DNA of 64,000 nucleotides from Neospora caninum Liverpool (Eukaryota > Apicomplexa > Conoidasida > Eucoccidiorida > Sarcocystidae): positions 2,793,797 to 2,857,796 of the forward strand of contig NC_018394.1 in assembly GCF_000208865.1 (NCBI RefSeq). Direction: 5' to 3'. Numbering within the stretch: position 1 is the stretch's first letter; each line of letters opens with the position of its first letter. Below, one piece after another: positions 24,037-35,556 of this stretch. The position numbers and the translations under genes are program-made. The notes under the pieces were generated by a model. It was given only the letters and a program-made list of their open reading frames with translations, had not been told where the DNA came from and made no database searches.

Positions 24037-26870
24037 GTGAACTGGAACGTAGCCGGGGAGACACACGCCGCCTCTCTCGCTCCCTGCTTGCTCCAAGTGC
24101 TGTCGCGCGCACTCTTGCACCGTTCCCGCCCTGTCGGTGGCATTCGGCGCGGCCGCAAAACCCACATTTTTCGCGTGAAAAAAAGCGGGAAAATGTGTGC
24201 GTCGTCTTCAAGGCGAACGCTTTCTTCCTCTCGACCGAATTCGCCTTCCCGCGGGAGCGCACCGCAACCTGCGTCAAATCCCCGCAAGTTCCCGCGCGAA
24301 AGGCTGTCCAAAGAAGACACTGCGCTGAGCGGAAGGACCGCGGCGAGTCAACGGGGTGTATGTACACCCGGGGAAACCGCGGAGACGCACGGCGACGCAG
24401 CGGCAAGAATCGGCATTTCTTCTCGTTTAACAAGGTTGGATTCTCAGCGGCAGTCCCGCGATTATCAAAGGGCAAGAGCCCTGCGTCAACCGCCTCCCGT
24501 CTCCCGTGCCCCGCCGCCCAAAAAGCCGCCGTCTCTCTTGTCCGTCGAAAAAGTAAGCGCTTCCCGTGCTCCCTCATTTCCCCTGTCCACATCGTCATCG
24601 TTTCCCCTGGCCGCATCGTCCGGTCTGTCGCAGCCTCTCTCGCCGTCTAGCCTCCTCTGTCCTTTCTCGCCTTCCTCTCGTGCCTCGCCTCCGCCGTCGG
24701 CTTCGCGCGCTTCTGCGTCGCTTGCGGCTGCGCTCGCTGCTTCGTTTCCGGCCTATGCGTCTTCGGTGCCGCCGTTGAATTTTTCCCCCGTGTCGCGAAT
24801 AATGGGAAACGCTCAGGGCGGGAGCGACAGCGCGGTCCTTCGGCAAGTTCAGTCTGAGTCGCTTCCGTGTGGTCCGCGGCGCCTCTCTTCTGGCCGCGAC
24901 CCGTCAACGGCCGACCAGCCTGCGCCGTCTGGTCTCGCGAGCGCTGCACTCGCAGCCTTCGGAGCTTTCCAGAGACCGAGAGGAAGCCGAGACAGAGCAG
25001 AACGAAGCATCGCACAGCATGCTGGCTCAACCATGTACAGACGGTGAGCGATGTCTCGACAACGACAATCCCCGGTCTCCCATGTATATGTACAGCCTTG
25101 AAAGTGAACGTAGTTACGTATTCGAAGGATTTGAATGTGTGCATGGACGGGAAAGTAAGAATGGGATTCGAAGCGCGTGAAGGTAAGGTTGCACTTGAAG
25201 GGAGATAGGCGGTTGTGAGGACGTGTACTCGCACCGTTGTGTGTTTTCAATAAAGCACGGAGGAAAGCACGGACAACAACCGTTCCCTGCTTCTACAGGG
25301 GCCCTCCGTCCTTGAACCGAGAGGGTGACTGTCAAGCAGAAGAGTAGTTCAGTGCAGACGAGGCATCTCAGTGCTATTAACAAGAAGACGCTGTACGGAT
25401 CCACGGTCTACTTATGCATTATATATATATATATATATATATAGCGAGAGATCTTCGCGGCGTATGCGTAACTTGCCGAGATGTAGATAGTACAGGAACG
25501 ACTCTTGAAATGGAAAAAATGCATTCGAAAACTCTAGTGTGTGGCTCACGAACCAAGCAACTCTCGACCTGGTGCCACCAGTTTCTTGCAAAATGGGGTA
25601 GAGAGGACGCAGGCAAAACACCTTGCGAGAAGACTTCTCCCCATCTAACGTGCCTATGGCTTTTCCTCCTCCCCGGGTGGACTCCGCACTCTCGAAGGTC
25701 TCGGCGTTTGGTCTGACTCCGTTGAAACCAAGCAACGCGTCTTCTTTCCTATCGCCCTTTAGTTCGTGTGTCTCGCCACTCCTTCCTCTCATCATAGTCA
25801 TCTCTTCTTCAGATTGTCGCTTCGTCGCATTCTCTGCTTTCTGCTTAGACTTGAGCGCGAGAGAGTGCAGCTGCTTCGCGATGCCTTCGAAGGGTTGATT
25901 TTCCTCGCCCCTCAAGAGTACCGGAATCTTCCTGCTTGCGCCGAGGGCGACAGCGCACCTCCCGCCTCATCTTCGTCTCCCTCTGACGCGTCTTCTGCGC
26001 GCCAGAGAGTTCTACGAGTGCTGCCTTCCCATCTCACCGATTATTCCATGCTCGAGACGAATTACGATGGATTCGTCTGGTACATTGCTCTCGAGGGCGC
26101 TCCCGGCACGCTGTATGACAAGGAAGTCTTTCTTCTTCGCTTCCGGTTTTCGCCCAAATATCCGATAGGTGAGTGCCGTGAAATCTTATTTACCGCCTGT
26201 CGTGTGCGGGGAGAAGAGAGGACATGGCCGTCCCCTCATTTTGTGCTGGTCCAGTGTTGCCTCTTTGCATTGTCTCTGTGTGGGTGAGAATCCACTCACT
26301 CTCTTTCTCGTTCCACATTTCGTTGTTCTGCCAGTCTCTGCTTCTTCTTCGGCTGTCAGCTGGAATGTGCGTCTTCACGAAATGTCCTTCCTTTCTCGCA
26401 GTCCCGAATGCCCCGCACGAGACGCTCTCCCTCCATCTTCTCGTTTTCCTTCTCTCTCCATCTGTTAATCCTTCCCGTCCGTTTCCTTCTGTTTCTCTAA
26501 ATCTCCTTCCTGTCTCATTCCCTTTCTCTCTCTTCCGCTCTCTCTACCTTACGCTTTCCACTTTTCTCTCATTCTGCGCCTTTCCTCTGGTTTATGTTTC
26601 TCCGCTGCAGAGGCTCCGGAAGTCACGTTCGTGCCGCCGTTCCTGCCGGTGCATCCGCACGTCTACTCGAACGGACACATTTGTCTCTCGATCTTGTACG
26701 ACTCTTGGTCTCCTGCGCTGGGCGTCAGCAGCTGCGGCATGTCGCTCCTCTCCATGGTCTCAAGTTGCCGCGAGAAGCAACGGCCGGCAGACGACGATGC
26801 GTACTGCAAATTCTGGGGGGCAAAGAGCCCCAAAAACGTCAAGTGGGTCTTCCACGACGACCGGATCTGA
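24037..26870 (+). CDS. UBE2W: UBE2W-type ubiquitin-conjugating enzyme E2 with long N-terminal extension
   Basis: E2 enzymes carry ubiquitin on a catalytic Cys; UBE2W is the E2 that monoubiquitylates protein N-termini. Exons 24037-25043, 25849-26168 and 26611-26870 join in frame (MYR|RLERERVQLLRDAF; KYPI|EAPEVTF) to 528 residues; human UBE2W has 151. The fold is clear: LERERVQLLRDAFEGL (helix 1), YIALEGAPGTLYDKEVFLLR, then HPHVYSNGHICLSIL with the catalytic Cys encoded at 26682-26684 (residue 467), followed by WSPAL, SMVSSCREKQRPADD and the C-terminal KNVKWVFHDD, all UBE2W hallmarks including HPH in place of the usual HPN. An acidic/Ser-rich insertion of about 30 residues follows helix 1. The roughly 330-residue Ser/Pro-rich N-terminus is unlike any E2 and may be partly 5' leader: the ATG at 24193 would give 476 residues, and the 14-bp palindrome at 24355-24368 falls inside this part. 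Confidence 0.92.
24355..24368. promoter_or_regulatory. 14-bp near-palindrome GGTGTATGTACACC
   Basis: One of four copies of GGTGTAYRTACACC in the window. This one falls in the proposed N-terminal coding part of the UBE2W-like gene, which hints that this part may really be 5' leader. Confidence 0.45.
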
Positions 26871-29414
26871 GGAGGCATGCAAAGAAGAGTGACCTGCGAA
26901 GCCACAGGGGAAGCAGAGCAGGGACGAGAGATAAGACTCGTGACTGGTGTCACCGATGCGTGGCGATCGTTGTCTCTCCTGTTTTGGGAGAGGACACTGA
27001 CGTTCGGGCTCCGGAGAAATGCCCGCAAAGACGCAGGTTCTGGACAGTAGAGGCATGTGCTCGCGAGAAGGCTCCGATTTGTTTTTTCGGGTGTCGGAGT
27101 TGCGACTGCGCCGCGCGCAGTCGCTGCATCTCGCCGAGCATTCCGGCAAAGGCGACAGCCTTCCCGCGAAGGTTCACGTGCGGCCTCTCTCCAGAGAGAA
27201 GAGAAATGGTGGCAGAGAAGGAGAGAGACATGGAGAGAAGAGACAGGAGAGGGCAAGAAGCTCGGAGCAATCTGTACAGAACTGGATATGGGGTCAGAGA
27301 GAGAGGACAGGTAGAGAAGGGTAATGAGATAGAGATGGAGACAGAAGGGAAATAGAGATTGAGAGAGAGGAGAGAGATGGAAATAGAAAGTCAAGGGGGA
27401 GAGATGGATCGCTAAAGGGTAGAGCGATGGGGATTGAGAGAGGGAGAAGACAACGAGACGGAGAGAGATAAGCGAGAGAGTCGAGCGCGACATTGGCGGA
27501 GTATGCAGAGCCGAACAGAGACATTTTTCCCTCTTCCCACTCCTGCTCGAAGTCGCCGATTGCCGCGGTCTGCGGTGGGCAACATCGCGCCGTTCGCGTC
27601 TGTGTCATTTGGATCCGTAACAATGGCAATGGGGATCTAAACCAGTCCCTCGTTTTCCCTTTTTATTCCCGTGTTTATCAGTATATTGTCCGTTCTTTAA
27701 TTGTTTGTTCGTTTTTTATTCAGTTTTTGTATTTAACTTCTTAAAAAGAGCGCCGCGGGCGACTCGGAGAGCACGGAACGCGGCGGGTGTATGCATGTGA
27801 GCAGTTCGTGGGAAGCCAGGCGAACAGTCTGTACACTCCAACTGGCAACGAAGGGTCGTCAACGACACTGGAGAATTGCCAACGAAATAAACTTGCAAAA
27901 TTATCAGTTCCCTTGCACGTCAGCTTCTTTGTACTCTGTGCTGCTGCTCTTCTTTGTACTCTGTGCTTCCTGCTCTCGGATATATATATATATATATGGA
28001 ATATATATATATATATATGGAGTAGGCAGATATACGTATAGGTAGAGCTCGCTGCAGTGACTACTAACGACGCGGCGTCAAAGAGGAAGCAGATAGAGCA
28101 GATGAGGAAGAAGATAGGCATGCGGAGTGGGGGTTCTTGAATACGTCGTTTAGATCGATACGCAGCCACAACAGGGGATGCATGTGTTCCCATTCCGCAG
28201 GAGAGTCCAGTCCTCTTCTCGCTCTCCACTTGGATCCTTGCCTTCCTTGCGTTCATCTTCTCTCCGCATGTGTTCCGCGGACGTCTGCTTTTCAGCTTGT
28301 CTTTCGTGCTGTTATTCGCCTCCACTCGTTCGCGATTCCCGCGCGCGTTCAGTTTCTTCTGTCCGTTCGTCACGTCTTGATTCTCTCGGCGGCTCCACCG
28401 CTTTCTGCTGTCTCACGCTCCTCGCTGCCTCCGACCCCGCCTCGATGTTCTGCAGAAGGCCTTCACATCTGTCGGGACTTGGCGCTATGGCAATCGCCTT
28501 CTGCCGCCACGCCCGAAACACCGCATGCAAACCTGCGAAGCGCAAACATGCACAGGAGCTGAAAACGCAGACGCTCTCTACATCGTCACCTCCTACCCGT
28601 CGTGCTCTGCGCTCGCTTGGTGATGTCTGCAGTGCTATCGCGCTTCTGCTATCGTTTGTATGCACATTTATACACCTGTATATGGCGTAGGCTTTACGTA
28701 TAGACAGAGCGATCTTAGAGAGAAGACCCCACCGCCTCCAAACGAGGGAAACGCAGTGCGTCGATGGAGACCGACGCAAAACTCAGAAACAGGCGCGACG
28801 AACGTGCGAACGCACTCTTCCGCTCAAAGGGCGACGGGGCGAGAGGCCAGCGAACCTTCAGCTGCTTCAGCAGCCAACATGGCCGGAACGGCGTGAGGGG
28901 GAAAGCGTGAGCGACTGAACGCCCGCGCAACTCATGGAAGCTGAGCACGCGCGAGCGTTTGCCCTGTACGCATTTGTGCGCATGTGAAGACGGGACAACA
29001 GCTTCTTCAGAGCGACGGCTCTCCTGCGATGATGCCAGAGTCTGCTCTCACCATCTTCGACGACGATGTCGTCTCCTGCGGTCCCTTCTTCTTTCGAGCC
29101 ACCTCGTGGTTTGTCGACCTTCGCTTTAGTCGCCGGGTTTCGCGTCTCTGCGTCTCGTCCGTCCTGCCATTCATCTGGTGCTCTATGTGCTCTATCCTCT
29201 TCTGGGGCTCTCCATCCGGTTTCTTTGTCACGTGCTTCCCGTTTTCCCCTCGCGCGTGGGGGAGATGTCTCGCGGAGAAGGCGACGACGGACAGTCTCCG
29301 GGGCATTGTCATGTTGAGTGTCTCTCTGTCTCTCCCCCCCGTCTAGCTCCACAATGTCGAGCAAACGCCAGGAATGAAAGAAGAAACCCCTGTTTGCGTG
29401 TGCACACAGGCTAC
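26871..29414. other. Convergent gap and unresolved 3' end of the GT7-like gene
   Basis: UBE2W ends at 26870; the minus-strand GT7-like gene ends somewhere between about 28700 and 29414. The stretch 27200-27500 is purine-rich (GAGAGA), and 27978-28018 has two (TA)n runs. Candidate GT7-like 3' exons on the minus strand are a short DDIVVED piece near 29060 and a frame at 28948-28715 (FHELRGRSVAHAF .. PSPFERKSAFARS). I could not join either confidently. Confidence 0.4.
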
Positions 29415-32400
29415 TTGCCTTCTCAGCCTGTTCCTCTTCCATCTGCTTCTTCGCCCGCCTGTCCAGCTCGCGGAACGCCGCCGACGGACTCAGCCGCTCG
29501 GAAAAACACTTGCTGGCACACGCGCGCGGTCTTGTTCGTTTTGCATCTCGAAACGTCTCGTCAGAGGCAGGCCGCGTCTCCGACTCTCCGCTCCAAACCC
29601 CTCTCTTTGTCTACCTCCTCTTCCTGCGCCACGTTTCGCTTCGCAGTGCTCCATCCGCTCTCGGTGCGCGTGCCGCAGGTCCTCCTACACCCTCTTCCTT
29701 GCTTTGTTCTCTGGTGTCTGTTTGCCCATAGCCTGCCTCGCTCTCTGTTTTGCACGGTTCACATTCCAGAACCTTGTCTCTCGAACCTCCGAGATTCGCT
29801 GTCGGAATCGGCGGTGGAGAGACACCCGGCCTCGTAGACTGGTCAACCCAGGGCCCGGTGTACAGACACATGGCGAGGAAGTCGTCGGCTTCATATCCCC
29901 AGCCAGGATAACGCACCGACCACGCTGACAGGCAAAAAAACAGAAAACTCACCCTTCTTAGCTTGCGTATCCGCCGGTCTCTGCTCGTGGGAGGCGTGAT
30001 TCTCATTTTTCATAGACCAACCACGATCAAACGCCCTGCATGAGGACGCGACAGCTTCTCTGAGGCATCTACACAATTATATACATATATATATATATAT
30101 ATATGCAGGGGTGTGTGTGCAGGCGCGTGTACACGGAAACAAGAATATGCGTGATATATAGAGGAAGGCATCGATGAACTTGTTGTTATGCTGGTAGATG
30201 TGAGGATTGATCGAACAAGCAGGTGGATGTAGATGGAAAAAGATAGGTACGCATGTGCAAATACGAAAACAGAAAGAGATTGCTACGTAGGCAGATACCG
30301 GTAGATGGACAAACGGAGGGAGACATATAAAACGATCGGTAGATCCAACTTCATGGTATAAGGTTCCTAAATGAATTGGTTTATCCTCCACAGCATCCGT
30401 CGTATGCTTGTATGCCCCTACCGTGAGCTCGAAGGAAATCGGTGCATCGTAGGACAACAACGCCGCCCAGACACCAGCGGTGTCCGTACAGCTGGTGAAC
30501 ACATCCCGCAGGCGGTGGGGGGAAGTAGGCGCCTGCGAGAACAGCAACGAAACAAAGAGAGGCGTTTCCTGAGAGATCAGAGGCAGCGCCAATGCTCGTG
30601 CCTTGTGTGCGGGGGGATGCGCAGAGGGCGAAAACAACGGCGCGCCTCAAGAGCGCGGCCACGTCGCCTAGTAGCCGAAATCCCTCAGTGTCGAGCGAGC
30701 GAAAGGCGACTGGTCACTCGCGCACGCGAGTCTCCACAGGCACTGCAGGTTGCTACAGGTCGATGCAGAACGAGGGAGAAGAAGAAATTCAGGAAAGCAG
30801 AGAGGGTTTAGATGGCTTTCTGGCTGTTCTGCCGTCCCGACCCTTCGCGTTCCACATCTGTCCTCAACGAAAGCAAAGACGCGACACACGCACTAGTCTT
30901 CTCTCCGCGTTGCCGCATGCTTCGCCTCTCAGTGTTCTCTGTCTGAAAACTCTTCTTCACAGGCGAAGCCCCGACGAAGCTCGAGAGACAACAACACCAC
31001 ATGCAGAACGGTACGGGCGCGGGCTGCTCTACTCGCTCTCTCTCGACTTGAAAACACTGGGCTGCTTGCGTGTACTCTCTTCCTTTCCGCCTGAGTCGTA
31101 CACGGTCGGTTGTCGCGGTAGAGGAAATCGTCATGCCGTCCTTTAGGAACCAGGTCAACGTCGTGGAAGCAGAAGAAAAAGTTTTTTCCAGTCTCACGGA
31201 GAGACGCCGAGGAACAGGTCGGCGGCTCGGCTTCTCCTTGGCGCGTTAGTCCGCCTCCTTCTTATTCGTCCTTCGCAGTTTGCCCCTCTGTCTCCGTCTC
31301 GGCTTTTGCTCCCAGCCCCTCTTCGCGTCTCCCCATTGCAAGTTGTGCATCCTCTCTGCCGCGTCCTTTACGTAGCGAATCGCGAGAAACGCTTCCGGTA
31401 TCATTGTCTCCATCGCTGTCTCTCCCTCCTGCACGCTGTGGGGGACCGCCACGGGCAGCCTCGAGTGTCCCCTCGCCTGTCTCCTCGCGTGTCTCCTCGC
31501 ATGTCTCCTCGCTTGTCTCCTGGTGTCCGATGAAAGGCACACCCCCGGTGGAGAAGGCAGGCGCTGCCCGCGTAAGCGCGGACGAAGAAGACGCAGCCAA
31601 GGCGCCGGCTGCGCGCAAGGCGGAACACGAGAGGGGGACAAACGATGAACCACAAGAGAATCGAGAAGAAGTCGAAGAGCGTGAAGGCCGAAAAGGGGAA
31701 GCGGAAGACGAAGAAGACGAAGAAGAGGAGGTACAGGACGAAGACTGCAAGAGACAGAGGGGAAGACGCGAGGCGTTGCTCAGGACCCAGGCGACGGCCG
31801 CATTGAACAGGGCGCCTGCAAAAGGAATTGGAGACAACGAACAGGGCCGAGGATAAACCGCCAAAGTGGGACCATGCAAGGCCACACCCTGAGAGCCTCC
31901 CTTTCTGGGGGGGCCCTCGCAGCCTCTCGGCAGTTGGAAAAAGAAGCGCGTCCGCGCTCCATCAGAAACAAAACGGGGAAGCCTCGGAACCAGTTTCAGG
32001 TATCGACAAGATGTTCCCCATCGGGACGACACGAAGGAAGCATGCACGTGAATTGGGGGAGACCAGAAGACTCGACTGAAGCGGTAAAGACGCGCCCCCG
32101 ACGCAGCGCAGCTGCGGATGCGAGCGCCAAAAACACGCGACTGGAACAGGAGAGATGTACGAGGAAATCCGTTTGAAGCAGACCGCAGAGCCTCCGGAAT
32201 GAGCACAAGGACACGGCAGTCCGCGAGACACACAGAAGAAAGAGGAGAGAGGCTTGCCGGGATACAGAAACCGCGAAGTGCGAAAGCCAACGGAACGGCT
32301 GACGCGACTGGGTGAAAGCGGCCAGGAGACGCCGCGTCGAGAGATGCATCCAGGAAGGCTGAGAAAATTCCAGTTGATGCATGCAGGTTCCGCAGGCAAG

Positions 32401-32987
32401 CGATCGGAGCGGCACACGCAGAACTCCGTTCATCCAAAACCTCTCGCGCTGGAAGTCAGTGCTTCCCGGCCTTGGAGCTTTCCGGTGCCGAGGCGAGACA
32501 GGATCCCGCCTAGAGCTTTCGCCGCGAGCACGTGCACGCGCGTCAGACGCCTAGGTTCACTGAAGACTATTTTTAAAAAAATACTCGCCAGAACGACAAA
32601 TTCCACGCTCATGGATTTAAGGTCCAGGGCTACCTGGCGCTTACGACCACAAACCAGTCGCTGTGTGATTGTGGATGTACCTTTGTTGAAGGCGTGAGAG
32701 TCCGCCTGCTCCGCAATGACGATCGCGCACCGCGGCTTATATTCGGGGCGACGGACGCCAGCCATCACCGATTCGAGATAGCTGGACACGAGGGGCAACC
32801 ACTGAAGCAGTTGCGATCTTCGATCTCGGTACGCCGCCACGACAAACAGAACCTCGGAATCTTTCTCACAGGCCCCCCCGTCATCTGGGTCTTCTCCCTC
32901 TTCGTCTCTATCGTCTTCTTCACCTTCGCGTTCATCTCCTCCCTGTCCCGCTTCTTCTGCTTTGCTTTGGGTCTCCTCTTCGCTTCT
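29415..32987 (-). CDS. GT7-family glycosyltransferase (beta-1,4-galactosyltransferase-like), core exons
   Basis: A Golgi-type GT-A sugar transferase. The exons carry the family blocks in order: 32987-32681, acidic linker then VLFVVAAYRDRRSQLLQWLP and IVIAEQADSHAFNK; from 31815, G|ALFNAAVAWVLSNA (family FNRGxLxNxGF); near 31190-31090, FFCFHDVDLVPKGRHDDF, the DVD metal motif; 30532-30422, WCLGGVVVLRCTDFLRAH (family YFGGVxAL); 29924-29773, YPGWGYEADDFLAMCL (family FWGWGGEDDD); 29508-29415, FSERLSPSAAFRELDRRAKK. The phases FNK G|GC, RAH G|CG TGG and DK|C agree. The 3' border of the FNKGALFN exon and the 5' border of the DVD exon are not fixed; between them are Ser- and Glu/Thr-rich stretches. The N-terminus lies upstream, possibly from an ATG at 34032, and a membrane anchor was not identified with confidence. 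Acceptor sugar and linkage cannot be read from sequence. Confidence 0.8.
30080..30104. repeat. (TA)n microsatellite in GT7-like intron
   Basis: A short (TA)n run within a roughly 500-bp AT-richer segment (30060-30370) between two GT7-like exons. That segment is intron and holds nothing else I can identify. Confidence 0.8.
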
Positions 32988-34032
32988 CTGGCCTCATGTG
33001 GCTGTACGCCTGCGGCCGCGGGCGAGTTGGGCGAGTTCTCTCGTGAGCGGTCGAGACAGACTCCGTTTTCAGAGGAGACAGACGGAGATTCTCTGTCGCA
33101 GGTGCGCCGTCCTCCTTCTCCTGGCGAGATGTCGTCGACGCACGTGAACCGCGGGCAGAGACGTCCGGCGCGGTCTGGCTTTCCTCTGGGCGACGAGGCG
33201 ACGCACCACCGGCGAGTGGTGGAGTCTTGCGAAATCGAAAGACGCGGCCTCGATATGTCGCCGCCCTCGGGCGAAACCTTCCTAAGCCTTCCAGATCGGG
33301 CTTCCCTGGACAGGCGGAAGCCGGAAGGAGATTTGCCTCCGCAGACCGCGCGTCCCCTTCACGGAGCAGCGAAGAAGACGAGGCTGCGAGAGCGGCCGAG
33401 GAAACGGAGGCACAAGATAGATGATTGGAACACAGAACCAGAGGAAGGGAAGATGGAACTGCTTGTCGCGCTGCCGGCGAAAGCTGCGTTCGACATCGGG
33501 CATGGCCGCATGTTTTACTCGTCTCCGCAACGCCCGTGCGAGAAGCGTGAGAGGCGCGTCGAGTCTGTCGCTCTGGAGGCGAGGAAAGACCCGAGGGGGT
33601 CGAGGAAGCAAAGAGGCGATGCAAAAGTTCTCGAGCCTCATCAGGAGAAAACCGACAGGAACGAGAAGCTTCGACTTGCGACAGCGCAGAGGAAGAAACA
33701 GACGCACTTCCTTCTTCCCCACAGGCCTCCTCCTCGCCCTCCATCTCTCCTCGCAAGTCTGCCTCCCCGTGTTGTGCCTCACCTCCCCGGGTTCTCTCCT
33801 TCCGTCTCCGTCTGTCCTGTCTACCTCCTTCCGTCTGCTCTGTCCGCTCTTCTCGCTCTGTTACTCCGGCACTGCGCACGGACCTGACAGCCCCAAGAGC
33901 GGCGAAAGAGGCCCGAAAACCACCTTTTCTGGCTGTTTTCTCTGTTTCGCATCGTTGCACACCCGCCTCGAAAGGCTTCCGCCCACGCACTCCTTTTGAC
34001 GAGAAAGGATCCCTGACTCTACACATCCACAA
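32988..34032 (-). other. Probable N-terminal exon(s) of the GT7-like gene
   Basis: The minus strand has a 366-codon open frame rich in Ser, Ala, Arg and Glu (start MWMCRVRDPF at 34032) that runs into the first assigned GT7-like exon in a different frame, so at least one intron separates them. A competing minus frame at 33782-33282 contains a hydrophobic run, FLWFCVPIIYLV, that could be a type II membrane anchor as in Golgi glycosyltransferases. I cannot choose between the frames without transcripts. Confidence 0.35.
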
Positions 34033-35556
34033 AACCGAGATACGGACTCTCCCGCGTACTCCCTGGAGTAGACATATACATCACCGAATCTACACATACA
34101 CGTACATTCGGAGGCATGTCTATCGGTATATGTGGACATATATGAAAAAATGCTTGTACGACGAACAGCAGCCAAAAGGGGGAAGGGCCAAAGTGTAGGG
34201 CACGAGCAGTCTTCAAATTGCATACGGAAGCTCATATGGGTCCATGTCACATGTCTTGCCGCCTGCCGTGCCTGCCTCAGATGCACAAATAGTTCGGGCT
34301 CTCAGGAAGTGACTCTTCTTTCTGTGCTGACTGCACTCGGCTTACAATCCCCGGACAGCGTCTGCATTGACGCACCGGCACATTCTTGGATGAATGAATG
34401 TTGGAGACGGGGAAAAGTATAAGAAAACGGCCGGAAAGGAAAAAGGCGGACGACAGAGGCGCCGTGCTTCTAGCGTTGTCTGCGTGCATGCAAGCATCGA
34501 CGGCGCATGCACCCGTTTTTCTGTCGACTTCCGTGGAACGCGATTCTTCTTGCGTCAACACGCCAGAGTTGTTTTCAAATGCCCTTCTTCCGTGTCTCTT
34601 TTTCGCCTCTCTGCTAGCTGGCCTTCTCCATCTTTTCCTTTTCTTCTCCACTTTGAATGTCGTCTTTGGCGGTCCCGTCTCGCTCTTCTGCTCGCGGCTG
34701 TCGGCGCCAGTGTGCGCAAGCACGGTCGAGCAACAGCAGAAAATGAGGGAAGCAAAAGAACGCGAGAAAGAGAGAACGAGAGGAAAGGCGGGTCCAAACG
34801 CGGCGCAGACCGAAGGCATGGAAGAGTGAGATGAGCGTCGGTGCAGTCGCCGGGGAGGCACAAGCGAGAGAACCGGAGAGAGAACCGGAGAGAGAACCGG
34901 AGAGAGAACCGGAGAGAGAACCGGAGAGAGAACCGGAGAGAGAACCGGAGAGAGAACCGGAGAGAGAACCGGAGAGAGAACCGGAGAGAGAACCGGAGAG
35001 AGAACCGGAGAGAGAACCGGAGAGAGAACCGGAGAGAGAACAGGAGAGAGAACAGGAGAGAGAACCGGAGAGAGAACAGGAGAGAGAACAGGAGAGAGAA
35101 CCGGAGAGAGAACAGGAGAGAGAACCGGAGAGAGAACAGGAGAGAGAACAGGAGAGAGAACCGGAGAGAGAACAGGAGAGAGAACCGGAGAGAGAACAGG
35201 AGAGAGAACAGGAGAGAGAACCGGAGAGAGAACCGGAGAGAGAACAGGAGAGAGAACCGGAGAGAGAACAGGAGAGAGAACCGGAGAGAGAACAGGAGAG
35301 AGAACAGGAGAGAGAACCGGAGAGAGAACAGGAGAGAGAACAGGAGAGAGAACCGGAGAGAGAACAGGAGAGAGAACAGGAGAGAGAACCGGAGAGAGAA
35401 CAGGAGAGAGAACCGGAGAGAGAACCGGAGAGAGAACCGGAGAGAGAACCGGAGAGAGAACAGGAGAGAGAACAGGAGAGAGAAAAGGAGAGAGAACAAG
35501 GGAGTTGTTTTGTGTGGATTCAGGGAGGACTGACTGGAGGAAGGCTCTAAGCCAAG
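34033..35556. promoter_or_regulatory. Divergent intergenic region, GT7-like / NAA30, with minisatellite
   Basis: The gap separates the GT7-like (minus) and NAA30 (plus) genes and should hold both promoters. Its NAA30-proximal half is a purine-strand 12-bp minisatellite (34873-35496) that ends 60 bp before the NAA30 ATG. The remaining part (34033-34870) has no recognisable frame. Confidence 0.4.
34873..35496 (+). repeat. 12-bp minisatellite, 52 copies, C/A dimorphic unit
   Basis: 52 perfect-length units of CMGGAGAGAGAA with no indels: 30 with C at base 2 (CCGG), 21 with A (CAGG) and one AAGG. The first 14 units are all C-type; the next 35 alternate irregularly, including an exact 60-bp (five-unit) duplication at 35101-35160 and 35161-35220. 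One strand is almost pure purine. The period is a multiple of three, so at least two plus frames (EPER and ENRR repeats) and a minus frame (FSLR/FSLL repeats) stay open throughout; I treat these as repeat artefacts and not genes. Confidence 0.97.
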
